The notes under the pieces were generated by a model, which saw only the letters and a list, made by a program, of their open reading frames with translations, searched no databases and was not told the origin of the DNA. From a virus: 33,335 nucleotides of DNA. The DNA is taken from positions 1 through 33,335 of IMG/VR virus record IMGVR_UViG_3300033148_001466; one strand, written 5' to 3'. Positions 7,197 to 15,559 of the stretch are shown in pieces; position 1 is the stretch's first letter; each line of letters opens with the position of its first letter. The translations under genes were made by a program, and so were the position numbers.

Positions 7197-8498
7197 TTAT
7201 GCTAATTCATTAGGTTGACCAAATCCATTAAGGACGGCACACTTCTCTGAAAGGCCAAACTCAAGGCCACATTCAGTAAGCCATTCCTCATTAGTTCCAT
7301 CAACTCGACGCTGGCCATATCCTTCAGGATGAGATTTAGAAGAGTTCTCACCATAGAACGAGGTATCATCAATGTAGCGATAGCCAAGTTCCTTAGGTTC
7401 CAGAATAACCATCATGTTACGAGTTGTGGCATCATAAGAGAACAGAGGATGAGTTTTCATATAGATACTCCCAAACGGAGTAACCCATTCCCTAATCTGC
7501 ATACCGTAGGTCTTAGTACCAGGAACAAGGTTAATCTGACCACCTGCCATAGCTAAAGCATCAATGCCAAGCAGAGCACCAGAACCGACAAAGGCCACTT
7601 TCTGATCTGCCCCATAACGGAAGATCTGCTCCAGATAAGCCTTAAACCAGGTTTCACCACCTGCTGCCCAGGTCTGACCTGTGTAATCAGTATTCAAAGT
7701 AAAGTCATCACAATTCGCTGCTGCATACTGACGAATGAAGTTAATAGCACCCATAGTGGTCCGCTCAGGCTTGCCATTGTCTCCAACGTTCTCAGTTTTA
7801 ATTCCCCACCAGTAAGCAAGCTCCATTTCCCAAGAATGCATCTCAAGGGCTTCAGCTTTGGCTTTCTGATACTGATCACCAGTACGAAGACGAGTCTTTC
7901 GAGCTGTCCGAGTAATAGAAAGAGGAGTCCGAAAGATTTGAGTGTAGTTATAAACCTTAGTAGGATTAAGGCTTATTGAATCAGGCATCTCACCACCCTC
8001 AGGGTTAATGTTACCGATAATTTTAAAGCAATCACAATCAGAAAGATCATGACTACCTGAATTATCATCATCTTCAAGCAAGCTAACTGCATACGCCTCG
8101 TAAGTCCCTCCACGATAGACATCAGTGACCTTTCCAACTACATCAACAGCATAGTCAGAGGCATCACGAAGAAGGATCTGATGGCCTGCACGAACACGTT
8201 TGAAGACGGTAGTGTCAGTGGTATAGACAAAAAGAGTATCGCCTGCAACTCCACCAGTGACATAAGCAGTAGTCAGACCAGCATCTGTGTAGACTTGAGT
8301 TACATCTCCATCTACAGCTGTCATCGCCTGAGTCCACCAGTTAAATTCCGGATCGTCTACTTTAGAAGATCCCATCATGGAAAGCATAGCGGTAAGTGGA
8401 GCTTGACCGTTAGGATAAAGTTTCAAAATCTTTTGACGCCAGTTCTTAGGGCGCTGTCCATCAACCCAGTCGCCATTTCCTCTCATTCCAAGAAACAT
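7197..8498 (-). CDS. Major capsid protein, SU10 family
   Basis: This 433-aa protein carries the pattern I associate with the SU10/DUF5309 major head protein family: an N-terminal AMLSMMGSSKVDDPEFNWWT segment, a central beta domain, then 'NPTKVYNYTQIFRTPLSIT', the long helix 'YQKAKAEALEMHSWEMELAY' and 'WGIKTE'. The C-terminal part (TPFGSIYMKTHPLF...MVILEPKELGYRYI) fits an HK97-like A/P domain. GGAGG lies ten bases upstream, and the codon choice is GC-richer than its neighbours, as for a highly expressed gene. It forms the icosahedral shell. Flanked by a probable decoration gene and a 3' hairpin. Confidence 0.88.
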   Translation of the reverse strand: MFLGMRGNGDWVDGQRPKNWRQKILKLYPNGQAPLTAMLSMMGSSKVDDPEFNWWTQAMTAVDGDVTQVYTDAGLTTAYVTGGVAGDTLFVYTTDTTVFKRVRAGHQILLRDASDYAVDVVGKVTDVYRGGTYEAYAVSLLEDDDNSGSHDLSDCDCFKIIGNINPEGGEMPDSISLNPTKVYNYTQIFRTPLSITRTARKTRLRTGDQYQKAKAEALEMHSWEMELAYWWGIKTENVGDNGKPERTTMGAINFIRQYAAANCDDFTLNTDYTGQTWAAGGETWFKAYLEQIFRYGADQKVAFVGSGALLGIDALAMAGGQINLVPGTKTYGMQIREWVTPFGSIYMKTHPLFSYDATTRNMMVILEPKELGYRYIDDTSFYGENSSKSHPEGYGQRRVDGTNEEWLTECGLEFGLSEKCAVLNGFGQPNELA

Positions 8499-8518
8499 AA
8501 TTTATACCTCCATATAGT

Positions 8519-8959
8519 CTAAAGTCTATAGACTACAAAAGTGCTAGTAGTTGTTTTCCTACATCTGAAAGTACCAGAACTAGGAAATTCAGAATCTGTA
8601 TGAGCAGATTCAATGATAGCATTACCAACAATAGTAATCCCATCACTAGCGGTTAATGTAATAGTATCTGCCAAAGCAGCTGACAGATTTATGATAGTAA
8701 AGTCAAATGAAGCATTGTTAATCATGAAGGCTGTCAAAGCAGCATCAAGCAATGCTCCGGTTGGTAGTGTGTAAGCTTGAGTTGCACCAGCATCATGAGT
8801 ACCTGCAATGATACCTTTAAGCAAATTAGCAGCAGTAATTGTAGCTGCTACAGTCATTGCTGCAGGTGCAACTTGCTGTTTAAGTGCTAAGGCATTTACA
8901 AGAACCTCAGTATCACTGGAAATTATTCCTCGTTTTAAAAGACTATTACGGAATCCCAT
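8519..8959 (-). CDS. Putative capsid decoration or head-stabilising protein
   Basis: This 146-aa protein, 20 nt upstream of major capsid, has a strong GGAGG SD. It has Ala/Thr-rich beta strands (AMTVAATITAANLLKG, DFTIINLSAALADTITLTA, SDGITIVG) and ends with FRCRKTTTSTFVVYRL. Small beta-rich proteins encoded next to capsid are commonly decoration or cement proteins. That role is inferred from position and composition. Confidence 0.7.
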   Translation of the reverse strand: MGFRNSLLKRGIISSDTEVLVNALALKQQVAPAAMTVAATITAANLLKGIIAGTHDAGATQAYTLPTGALLDAALTAFMINNASFDFTIINLSAALADTITLTASDGITIVGNAIIESAHTDSEFPSSGTFRCRKTTTSTFVVYRL

Positions 8960-9008
8960 TTAGTGCCTCCGTTCTACAGCCTGTTTAAGTTAGACTGCTA
9001 AGTTAAGG

Positions 9009-9383
9009 TTAAAATTGTTTAGGAAATAGATCATCCCATGTAAACCTAAAAGCTCCAACCATATGCCAGAAGAGTCCATCACTATACCATAATGAAGGTG
9101 CACAAGATTCGTAGTAAACTACATCATCTCCCCAACATTCAGAATCACCTTTATCAGTAATAGTTACAGAATTAACTCCATCAGCTTCACGAACTAAGAT
9201 ACTATAAAATCGTCCTCTGGCATCGGCTACTGGAGGTAAGGTAATAGTAATAGGACCAGTATCTCCATTTGCACTTGGACGTAGTACATAGTCCCTAGTG
9301 CTCATTTGATAGTCGGCCTCAGGATTATGATATTTGTCAACTACTTCCTTATCATGCTGGGCAAATTTATCCTCTAATGCCAT
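9009..9383 (-). CDS. Beta-rich head protein, short paralogue of the 292-aa protein
   Basis: This 124-aa protein is clearly related over its first 110 residues or so to the N-terminus of the protein at 9986-10864. Shared blocks include MALED.., AQHDK..VDK, TRDY, RPSA.G..G.I.ITLPPVA and GRFYSIL. The two look like a gene duplication, with this copy lacking the C-terminal 170 residues. GAGG precedes the ATG. Location between scaffold and capsid genes suggests a surface or decoration role. Confidence 0.75.
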   Translation of the reverse strand: MALEDKFAQHDKEVVDKYHNPEADYQMSTRDYVLRPSANGDTGPITITLPPVADARGRFYSILVREADGVNSVTITDKGDSECWGDDVVYYESCAPSLWYSDGLFWHMVGAFRFTWDDLFPKQF

Positions 9384-9398
9384 AACAAGCCTCGATTA

Positions 9399-9722
9399 TT
9401 ATATACTACCTACTATCTTTTCAAATAGTGAAATGTGTTGTTCGCTGAGCATAGACTTATCATTGAAATCTAATAGAACCTTCTGTGCTATACCAATAAC
9501 AGTTTCATTGATTTCTATATCAATTTCATCTATTGCTATAGCAGCTTCACGATTCCACTGTGCACTTTTACCTACCATTACAAAGTTAAGAGATTTCAAT
9601 TCAGTCTCATTAAAGGAAAGATTCTCACGAGCCTCCCTTACCAATTTCAATGTAGCAAAGTTATCCTTGTGAGTTGCAAGTATGTCACCTAATAAAATTC
9701 TCTCAAGTACATCTAATTTCAT
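9399..9722 (-). CDS. Small helical protein, function unknown
   Basis: This 107-aa, mostly alpha-helical, acidic protein (MKLDVLERILLGDILATHKD...) has GGAG nine bases upstream of its start. No Cys, metal or membrane motif is seen. It lies in the head-gene cluster, 15 nt before the 124-aa paralogue, and its 5' leader carries a conspicuous 10-bp inverted repeat (9753-9811). Confidence 0.65.
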   Translation of the reverse strand: MKLDVLERILLGDILATHKDNFATLKLVREARENLSFNETELKSLNFVMVGKSAQWNREAAIAIDEIDIEINETVIGIAQKVLLDFNDKSMLSEQHISLFEKIVGSI

Positions 9723-9752
9723 AATGATACTCCTGTTGTATCCCTGGAAATT

Positions 9753-9811
9753 AATTGCAGGAAGACTGACCAGGAATCAGCTTTTCGAGTCATGTACTCT
9801 ATCCTGCAATT
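9753..9811 (-). ncRNA. Candidate three-way-junction RNA element in a leader
   Basis: AATTGCAGGA (9753-9762) and TCCTGCAATT (9802-9811) form a perfect 10-bp outer stem. Inside it are two further hairpins: CTGA/TCAG around positions 9766-9780 and GAGT/ACTC around 9787-9799. Read on the minus strand it lies between the 31-aa ORF and the SD of the 107-aa gene. It could control translation or processing. It lacks a tRNA layout and a T-run, so it is neither a tRNA nor a standard terminator. Confidence 0.4.
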
Positions 9812-9815
9812 TATG

Positions 9816-9911
9816 TTAGTCATCTTCATAATCAGGCTCACTATCCTCATCCTTACCCTCTATAGGATATCCCATGAGCACTTCAATTGCTTCGAGTCTA
9901 GTTTCTGCCAT
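9816..9911 (-). CDS. 31-aa acidic small protein
   Basis: A short ORF with a strong SD (ATGGAGG, nine bases before ATG) encodes MAETRLEAIEVLMGYPIEGK followed by an acidic tail ending in DYEDD. Thirteen of its codons are for Asp or Glu or lie in the acidic tail. It sits between boundary repeat copy 3 and the structured element. The good SD supports translation, but no family is known to me. Confidence 0.5.
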   Translation of the reverse strand: MAETRLEAIEVLMGYPIEGKDEDSEPDYEDD

Positions 9912-9928
9912 ATTAAATTACCTCCATA

Positions 9929-9953
9929 AGTGAATTAATTAATTTAATTGACT
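9929..9953. repeat. 25-bp palindromic boundary repeat, copy 3
   Basis: AGTGAATTAA...TTAATTGACT, located between the end of the 292-aa gene and the SD of the 31-aa ORF. Three ATTAAGC words follow at 9964-9990. Confidence 0.9.
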
Positions 9954-9985
9954 ATCAATTTTAATTAAGCCAATTAAGCTTAAGA

Positions 9986-10864
9986 TTAAGCAAACGCTGT
10001 ATCATCAGAAAGCACGATATAGTACGTAGATCCATTTATACGACACTTAAGAAATCCATCAGCAGCATTTGCAGTGTGATCGTAAAAGAAGTCACCGTCT
10101 CCACTTGTGACACCAGTAATGTCAAACAGGAAACCGGCACTATCAAACTGAGCCTTTTCAGCTCCCCAAACATTAAGTCCCATGAGAGCTAAAGGAACAC
10201 CACCACCCACATAGCTAGTAGGAAGATTAAGTTCACCTTCAAACAACCAGTAAGTTCCACGACCACCTGGTACAGCTCCAGCAGGCATATCAAGTTCGGC
10301 ACAGATCACACCTGCTAAACCAGTAACATAACCTGAATCATTGAAGTTTATAACACCTACTATCGCATTTCCCCAATTCCCAACTTGGACATCTGAATAA
10401 AGTGTGTATCGAACAGCTTCAGCCATAGTAACAGCAGCTGCACCTGTCAGAATTAATTGAGCAACATCACATCTGATCACAGTACCTGCATCAGTCCTTG
10501 CAGATGTAAATGACACACCTCTTATTCCAAGAGGAGTCATAGCCCACTTAAGACCGTCAGAGTAGAATATTGCACCCTGGTTAGGTCCATCAAAGGGAAT
10601 ATCAGCACACCAATTCTCACTATCGTCATTGTTATCTACAACAGTTACAGTGTTAGTTCCATCAGCAGCCCGAATAAGGATGCTGTAAAATCTACCCTTA
10701 GCCTCTGCTACAGGAGGCAGTGTAATAACAATTGCTCCACTTTCACCATCAGCTGATGGACGAACTATATAATCACGAGTAGTCATCTCATAGCTAGCAA
10801 TAGGATCATGGAACTTATCCACTACCTGTTTATCATGTTGTGCTGCTCTATCTTCTAATGCCAT
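9986..10864 (-). CDS. Beta-rich head protein, long paralogue
   Basis: This 292-aa protein has an N-terminal 115 residues matching the 124-aa protein at 9009-9383 (MALEDRAAQHDKQVVDKFHD..., RPSADGESGAIVITLPPVA). It then has an extra beta-rich C-terminal domain from about residue 130 (VRYTLYSDVQVGNWG, VICAELDMPAGAVPGGRGTY, LALMGLNVWG), like phage proteins placed between scaffold and capsid. GGAGG lies before the ATG. Likely a head surface or decoration protein, inferred from context. Confidence 0.75.
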   Translation of the reverse strand: MALEDRAAQHDKQVVDKFHDPIASYEMTTRDYIVRPSADGESGAIVITLPPVAEAKGRFYSILIRAADGTNTVTVVDNNDDSENWCADIPFDGPNQGAIFYSDGLKWAMTPLGIRGVSFTSARTDAGTVIRCDVAQLILTGAAAVTMAEAVRYTLYSDVQVGNWGNAIVGVINFNDSGYVTGLAGVICAELDMPAGAVPGGRGTYWLFEGELNLPTSYVGGGVPLALMGLNVWGAEKAQFDSAGFLFDITGVTSGDGDFFYDHTANAADGFLKCRINGSTYYIVLSDDTAFA

Positions 10865-10879
10865 AATCTAAAACCTCCG

Positions 10880-11848
10880 TTAAGATTCTAAGGCCTTATC
10901 CATTTCGTCTGACTGTTTGTCAAAGTCGGATGAGGCAGATTTAGTTGATTGCCGTTGTCCACTTTTTCCACGACTAGGTGGAGGTGGAAGTTTGTCTTTA
11001 TCCTTATCTCCATCTCCATCTCCATCCTTGTCCTTATCTTTATCTTTGTTATCTTCAGACTTTTTAATCCCAAGACGTTTACGAACTTCTTCAGCTACAT
11101 CTGGAAGAAGTTCACTATAATCTTTATTAGGATTCTGTTCAGCTAACTCATCATAAACAATTGCTACTGATTTCTTCCAAGGAACCAGATCTTCATTATC
11201 TGTATAGAATTGTTTATTTATAGATTGAAGTTCTTCTTCAATACTTCTTGTACTATGCATGACCTCAGGTAAAGTTGAAATTACAGAATCTACAGACTTT
11301 TTACTATAACCTTTACCAATTTCAACTCCCTTCATATAAACTTTGTTTAAGACTTTATTAAATACATCAGGATCACGAGTTAACTCATCAAGATCCGTGC
11401 CATCAAGAAAGTCTTCCTCAGAAATCTTATCTTCTTCTGAAGAATCATCTTTTGATTTTTCATCTTTATGGTCATCTCCAGAAGGCTTCTTGTCAATAGA
11501 TTTCCTTACTTCATCAAGTTCCATACGAAGACTCTTTAATTCAACATCACGAGGATCTTCATCTTTATCTTTATCCTTATCATCAGAAGATCCATCTTTT
11601 GAATCATCATCCTTTTTATCATCCTTTTTATCATCTTCGTCTTTATCCTTATCCTCTTTATCTTTGTCAGGATCAAAGTCAGGATCAGTGTCATCCTTGT
11701 CATCTTTATCATTCTTATCATCACCTGATGTATCATCTTTCTGATCATCAGCATCGTCAGATTTAACATCTTCTTCTCCAGCTTCAGGTTCTTCAAGAGC
11801 CTTCTCCATCTCATCCATTTCTTCTTGTATCTGTTTTTGGTCTGCCAT
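10880..11848 (-). CDS. Putative scaffolding protein with Asp/Lys-rich region
   Basis: I place the start at ATG 11848 (MADQKQIQEEMDEMEK) because a CTGGAGG SD lies just upstream; a longer in-frame start at 11908 would run through a boundary repeat. The 322-aa product is extremely acidic. Residues about 25-100 are almost only Asp, Lys, Ser and Glu, followed by a coiled-coil (RDVELKSLRMELDEVRKSID), a helical middle, a second DKDKDKDGDGDGDKDKDK tract and a basic C-terminus. A charged, helical protein between portal and capsid fits an assembly scaffold. The low-complexity DNA creates many spurious ORFs on both strands. Confidence 0.75.
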   Translation of the reverse strand: MADQKQIQEEMDEMEKALEEPEAGEEDVKSDDADDQKDDTSGDDKNDKDDKDDTDPDFDPDKDKEDKDKDEDDKKDDKKDDDSKDGSSDDKDKDKDEDPRDVELKSLRMELDEVRKSIDKKPSGDDHKDEKSKDDSSEEDKISEEDFLDGTDLDELTRDPDVFNKVLNKVYMKGVEIGKGYSKKSVDSVISTLPEVMHSTRSIEEELQSINKQFYTDNEDLVPWKKSVAIVYDELAEQNPNKDYSELLPDVAEEVRKRLGIKKSEDNKDKDKDKDGDGDGDKDKDKLPPPPSRGKSGQRQSTKSASSDFDKQSDEMDKALES

Positions 11849-11862
11849 TTTCTTTGTCCTCC

Positions 11863-11887
11863 AGTTAATTAATTTAATTAATCCACT
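11863..11887. repeat. 25-bp palindromic boundary repeat, copy 4
   Basis: AGTTAATTAA...TAATCCACT. It contains the TAA stop (11874-11876) of the 103-aa gene and abuts the SD of the scaffold-like gene. Confidence 0.9.
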
Positions 11888-12185
11888 TATCATCATCCTC
11901 TTTATCAATATTTAATACATCTATGAATACATCTAATATATTCAACATGTATGATACAGCTTTCATTCTACCATTCAAATCACCTAGATGAAGAAGAACT
12001 GAAGCAGTTGAAGGATTATTTGTCTCAGTATCATCTACGATAGTTTTCATCTCCTCATTAAATCCTTCAGACCATACAGATAGTTCTCGCTTAATATCTT
12101 TCCATAGTATAGACTCTCTAAATTCCTCGATCTGGGATCTAGTAGCATTAACAACTATACCAAATTCTTGTCTTTCCTTATCCAT
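11874..12185 (-). CDS. Small protein between portal and scaffold
   Basis: This 103-aa helical protein starts at 12185, eight bases inside the 3' end of the portal gene, with a GGAGGAG SD. It contains QIEEFRESILWKDIKRELSV and a C-terminal helix, AVSYMLNILDVFIDVLNID. The composition resembles small 'DUF' proteins found just after podovirus portals. The stop lies inside boundary repeat copy 4. Confidence 0.7.
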   Translation of the reverse strand: MDKERQEFGIVVNATRSQIEEFRESILWKDIKRELSVWSEGFNEEMKTIVDDTETNNPSTASVLLHLGDLNGRMKAVSYMLNILDVFIDVLNIDKEDDDKWIN

Positions 12186-14139
12186 TAAACTCCTCCGAAG
12201 GTATTACATTTCCTTTTTCTGCTTCCCTTAATACTTTCTCATCGTCCATTTGAGTAGGCTTAATACGCTCTATGTTACGTTTGAAGTCCCCTACATTCTT
12301 TGCTCCAAGTTGCTGAGCTATATACATAAAGATACGAGTTACATCAAACTGTTGATATAGTTCAGGTTGCCCTGCGATTATTTGAAATAACTGAACCCAA
12401 GACTCGGAGAAGTTACTACCTGGGACAGATCCATCTCTAGCTATTAAATCATAGTTAATTGCCATATCAAGAGGTGAGACAGGAACTTTAGTTTTCCCAA
12501 ACTGAGCCATTAAATTCTCTTCATTTCTTCCAGTTATACGAACAAAGGTTTCCTTAGTCATATATTGCTGAGTATGCACAGCAAACATTTCACCTATGTC
12601 TTGCATAAACTGCATACCAATTATCATAGCTATCCGCTGAAGACGTGAGACAGCTGACCCACGAGTACCTTGAAACTCACCTTTGGTAAGCCTCTCAGGG
12701 CCACCTTGACGTAGTGAACCAGACATTGATTGATCAGCACCTGAAATTCTATCCATCCACTGAGTTACATACATAGAATCTGAAACATTAGATCTAGTAA
12801 TATCTGTTACTTGAAGCTGCTTAACAACCTTATCAACTCCATGTCCCCATGCAGGACGACGTAAGCGGATTAATTTGCCAGCTTTAGGATCCTTTAAATC
12901 ATTAATGTTGACTAGATAAGGGTCAACTACAAACATATCATTGATAGCCTTACGGACATTTTCTACATGGCTATTAAACATAAAGTCAAGAACTCCCTGT
13001 AGCCCTTTTAATACCTCAAGTCGACCTATAGGAGTTATCGAATATCCATCGTATTCAGGACTAGCAACTGCCATAGGATACATTCCATGATAGTGGTCAG
13101 CTTTATAACATTGAGTTATTATATCATCTGCTGAAAGACGAAAGAACCATTTTTCAGGGTACTCACTAGTACTTAATTTCCAATCCTTAGGGATAAGAGT
13201 AACAAACATGTTTATATTGTCTACAGGATTAGTTGAACTTACTTGATTCTGCCTCATTGTCTTAGATGATCCACCAAACTTCGTCTCTCGCTGACTATCA
13301 TCTTTAGCTAAAGAAGATCGCTTGCTAGATTTTTCTTTAAGATACTTCACATTGAACATACTATCACTATTATTACGTTCTTCTGAAAGCATGTTCATGT
13401 AGTTATCACGACTAATCCAACCACAGAATTCCCCATCTTGAATTCTATCACTTGACACTGATGGGTCAGGGAGCCAGAGATAGGGGTCTATGCTACTTAA
13501 AGAATTACCTTCAAATACTAATCCATCAACATAGTTAACATTAGTTTGAGTAGATTCTTCTCCTGATTCATCTAATGATGTTATAGAAGATCTTATCGGC
13601 ACTTTTCCATAACGCTTAGTCCATTCAGGCATACCAGGTCCTATACCATAACTAAAACTATCCCTAAGGATGGTGTGAAGGGCTAAGGGAACTTTAGTCT
13701 TAATACAATGTAAGCGGATAACAAGTTCCAATAACATGGCACCTATAGTATCATCATCTTCTACTCCTTCATACTGAAACATAGGATCTTGAAAAAATGC
13801 CATAGACATGTAAGTTAGAAGTGCTTCAAGATTACTATAAGAATAAGGAAAGATAATAGATACAGGTTTTCTGGAATCTTCTTCTTTAACATTTTTCTCT
13901 ACATCACTTAAAGGAATGTAAGTTGTTAAAACCTTATCTATCTCATTCCATGAGCTATAACGCTTAGACATTACACGTTTGGATTCAGATGCTCGCTGCC
14001 ATATCTTATTACGAAGACTTTCATGAAGATCAGATTTTGGGTCTAAGTCTAATTCATAAGGGTAGCTATAGTCATGATGAACATTGCTATAATTACTTTG
14101 TCTAGTTTCAGCTGAATCACCTTGTACAATGTAAGGCAT
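12178..14139 (-). CDS. Portal protein
   Basis: This 653-aa protein has the layout of podovirus portals. It has an N-terminal helical region with 'RASESKRVMSKRYSSWNEID', a 'PYSYSNLEALLTYMSMAF' segment, a central stem/crown region with 'SLSSIDPYLWLPDPSVS', and a C-terminal helical segment (FQGTRGSAVSRLQRIAMIIG, MQFMQDIGEMFAVHTQQYM). It follows the terminase genes in the operon and precedes the scaffold-like gene. The GGGAG SD lies within the stop region of the preceding gene. The portal forms the dodecameric DNA entry channel. Confidence is from size, motifs and position together. Confidence 0.82.
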   Translation of the reverse strand: MPYIVQGDSAETRQSNYSNVHHDYSYPYELDLDPKSDLHESLRNKIWQRASESKRVMSKRYSSWNEIDKVLTTYIPLSDVEKNVKEEDSRKPVSIIFPYSYSNLEALLTYMSMAFFQDPMFQYEGVEDDDTIGAMLLELVIRLHCIKTKVPLALHTILRDSFSYGIGPGMPEWTKRYGKVPIRSSITSLDESGEESTQTNVNYVDGLVFEGNSLSSIDPYLWLPDPSVSSDRIQDGEFCGWISRDNYMNMLSEERNNSDSMFNVKYLKEKSSKRSSLAKDDSQRETKFGGSSKTMRQNQVSSTNPVDNINMFVTLIPKDWKLSTSEYPEKWFFRLSADDIITQCYKADHYHGMYPMAVASPEYDGYSITPIGRLEVLKGLQGVLDFMFNSHVENVRKAINDMFVVDPYLVNINDLKDPKAGKLIRLRRPAWGHGVDKVVKQLQVTDITRSNVSDSMYVTQWMDRISGADQSMSGSLRQGGPERLTKGEFQGTRGSAVSRLQRIAMIIGMQFMQDIGEMFAVHTQQYMTKETFVRITGRNEENLMAQFGKTKVPVSPLDMAINYDLIARDGSVPGSNFSESWVQLFQIIAGQPELYQQFDVTRIFMYIAQQLGAKNVGDFKRNIERIKPTQMDDEKVLREAEKGNVIPSEEFNG

Positions 14140-14328
14140 TTAGTGTCTCCCACCTTTATTCTTTAAATCATTCGAGTAAGTCGTAATAGCTATTTCCATA
14201 GCCCTTAGATATTCATCTGCAATCTGTAAAACTTTAGTTGCTTGTAGCAAGCAGCCTTTTAATTTAGTTGTCCCATTTCGGATACCGGCCTGTAAAATTG
14301 CAAGGTCTGTCTCTTCTTGATCTGTCAT
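14140..14328 (-). CDS. Small helical protein upstream of portal
   Basis: I choose ATG 14328 (MTDQEETDLAILQAG) because it overlaps the previous stop (TGAAATG) and follows a GGTGG SD. A longer frame from 14364 lacks one. The 62-aa product is helical (LKGCLLQATKVLQIADEYLR) and soluble. It could be part of a lysis set with the two preceding small genes, or a portal accessory. No family assigned. Confidence 0.6.
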   Translation of the reverse strand: MTDQEETDLAILQAGIRNGTTKLKGCLLQATKVLQIADEYLRAMEIAITTYSNDLKNKGGRH

Positions 14329-14329
14329 T

Positions 14330-14575
14330 TCATACACCACCATTAGTTCTTTTAGTTCGCTCATCTATCCGAACAACAGCTTCACCTATTTCTGCCAATT
14401 TATCTGTGATCTTCTCAAACTTCTTATCTCCCTTCTCAAGAATATCTTTGAATGCGTCCAGGTGAATGTCACAGCTTTTTTGATCAACCTTGTAGTCAAT
14501 CTTCTTCTGTTGCATTCTAAATATGAGCCCCACCATCCCTATAACAGTTCCACCTGTAGCTATTTCTGTCCACAT
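14330..14575 (-). CDS. Small membrane protein with coiled-coil, possible holin/spanin-like
   Basis: The start at 14575 (MWTEIATGGTVIGMVGLIF) follows GGAG and overlaps the previous stop (TGAAATG). The 81-aa protein has one N-terminal transmembrane segment (residues about 4-20) and then a long charged helix (DILEKGDKKFEKITDKLAEI) ending NGGV. Size and layout fit holin-like or inner-membrane spanin-like phage proteins, but neither is proven. It lies next to a small metalloprotease-like gene. Confidence 0.65.
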   Translation of the reverse strand: MWTEIATGGTVIGMVGLIFRMQQKKIDYKVDQKSCDIHLDAFKDILEKGDKKFEKITDKLAEIGEAVVRIDERTKRTNGGV

Positions 14576-14576
14576 T

Positions 14577-14876
14577 TCACATCTCCAAGTCAGGATTAAT
14601 AACTTCTTTATCAGCATGATTTAATAGGTGTTGTAACTCATGCCCTGCCACAGCCCAGTAAGGTTTGATTGTTAGTTTGCCGTCCTTGCGCCTGTATCCC
14701 CGGAACCACATGAAAGGGCCAGAGGATAATACACAGCCAAAGCGTCCGGGAGCGTCCAGGATAGGGTGATTCTTGCCACAGAGCATGATAGTTATACCCT
14801 CGACATTAATGTCCTTACGGTAGCCCTCTGGTAGGCGTTTGGGCCATGTTGAGAATAAGTTACTGAACCAGGACAT
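14577..14876 (-). CDS. Small metalloprotease-like protein (HExxH)
   Basis: This 99-aa protein contains AGHELQHLLNHAD: His79-Glu80-x-x-His83 with a further His87. This is a zincin-type HExxHxxxH pattern in which the Glu would be the general base. Residues 30-70 are strands (GITIMLCGKNHPI, FGCVLSSGPFMWF). Its ATG overlaps the previous stop (TAATG). The GC content is visibly higher than in the capsid genes. It may act on peptidoglycan peptides or on a virion protein; the substrate is unknown. Confidence 0.65.
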   Translation of the reverse strand: MSWFSNLFSTWPKRLPEGYRKDINVEGITIMLCGKNHPILDAPGRFGCVLSSGPFMWFRGYRRKDGKLTIKPYWAVAGHELQHLLNHADKEVINPDLEM

Positions 14877-15550
14877 TACTTAACCTCGATTAACTGGTCA
14901 ATTTCACTCTTGCCTTCGGTTGCTGTCTGTGTCGGCATAGGGCAAGGCACCCCAGCATAGACCACTTTCGGATACCACCTGTCCAAAAGTTTCGGCTTGC
15001 CGTCTGCAATCCACTGAGCCATATTGCCTCTTTTTGGTATCAGGTTGTCGTGTTCATCCTTATTACCTGTATACCAGGAACTATACATCAACCTCTGTGC
15101 TATAGGTAAGTACGCCGAGTCTTTCAGGGACTTCTGCGCTATTTCCTGAATTGATGCGCCTAAATATTCTAATCGCTTGTTGAGTATTTCCCACTTTGCT
15201 TCATCGGAGGTTATCACATAAATCAGCTTCTCACCTCCGTATTCCCCTACTATCTGGTAGTCTCGAAGATTGCCTGCGCCCAATTTCGGTCTTGTCGTTG
15301 TCCATTTGTCTATTTTCTCCTCATAGATAGCTTCTTGCTTAGTTTTACCCGTTGGCTTGCCTTCCTCATCCAGAGTATCAACCGTATTATAGCCCGTAAG
15401 AACCTTGTATTTCTGCTCATGCTGTTTAATCTCAAAGGTTGTGGAGAAATAGCCCTGGTAGATTTCAGCACCATAAGTCATACTGTGCAACATTAACACC
15501 ATACACCCAATGATTATACTCGTTACAGCTCCCCATAAATAGTGTACCAT
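14876..15550 (-). CDS. Exported or membrane-anchored protein of unknown function
   Basis: This 224-aa protein begins with a hydrophobic segment (WGAVTSIIIGCMVLMLHSM) and a plausible signal-peptidase site after YGA (about residue 28). The rest is hydrophilic, with FEIKQHEQKYKVLTGYNTVD and a Lys/Glu-rich part. GGAGAG precedes the ATG. The GC-rich codon use matches the adjacent 99-aa gene and the fibre-like genes. It may act in the periplasm or sit on the virion. No family recognised. Confidence 0.65.
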   Translation of the reverse strand: MVHYLWGAVTSIIIGCMVLMLHSMTYGAEIYQGYFSTTFEIKQHEQKYKVLTGYNTVDTLDEEGKPTGKTKQEAIYEEKIDKWTTTRPKLGAGNLRDYQIVGEYGGEKLIYVITSDEAKWEILNKRLEYLGASIQEIAQKSLKDSAYLPIAQRLMYSSWYTGNKDEHDNLIPKRGNMAQWIADGKPKLLDRWYPKVVYAGVPCPMPTQTATEGKSEIDQLIEVK

Positions 15551-15559
15551 TTCTCTCTC

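Noticed and set aside
9753-9811. Hammerhead ribozyme or tRNA
   Set aside because: GAAA and CTGA words are present but in the wrong order and without CTGATGA; there is no tRNA arm set or CCA end.
10880-11848. Several ORFs on both strands within the Asp/Lys-rich gene
   Set aside because: They are by-products of low-complexity GAT/AAA-type codons read in other frames; none has an SD and their compositions (poly Ser/Leu) are artefactual.
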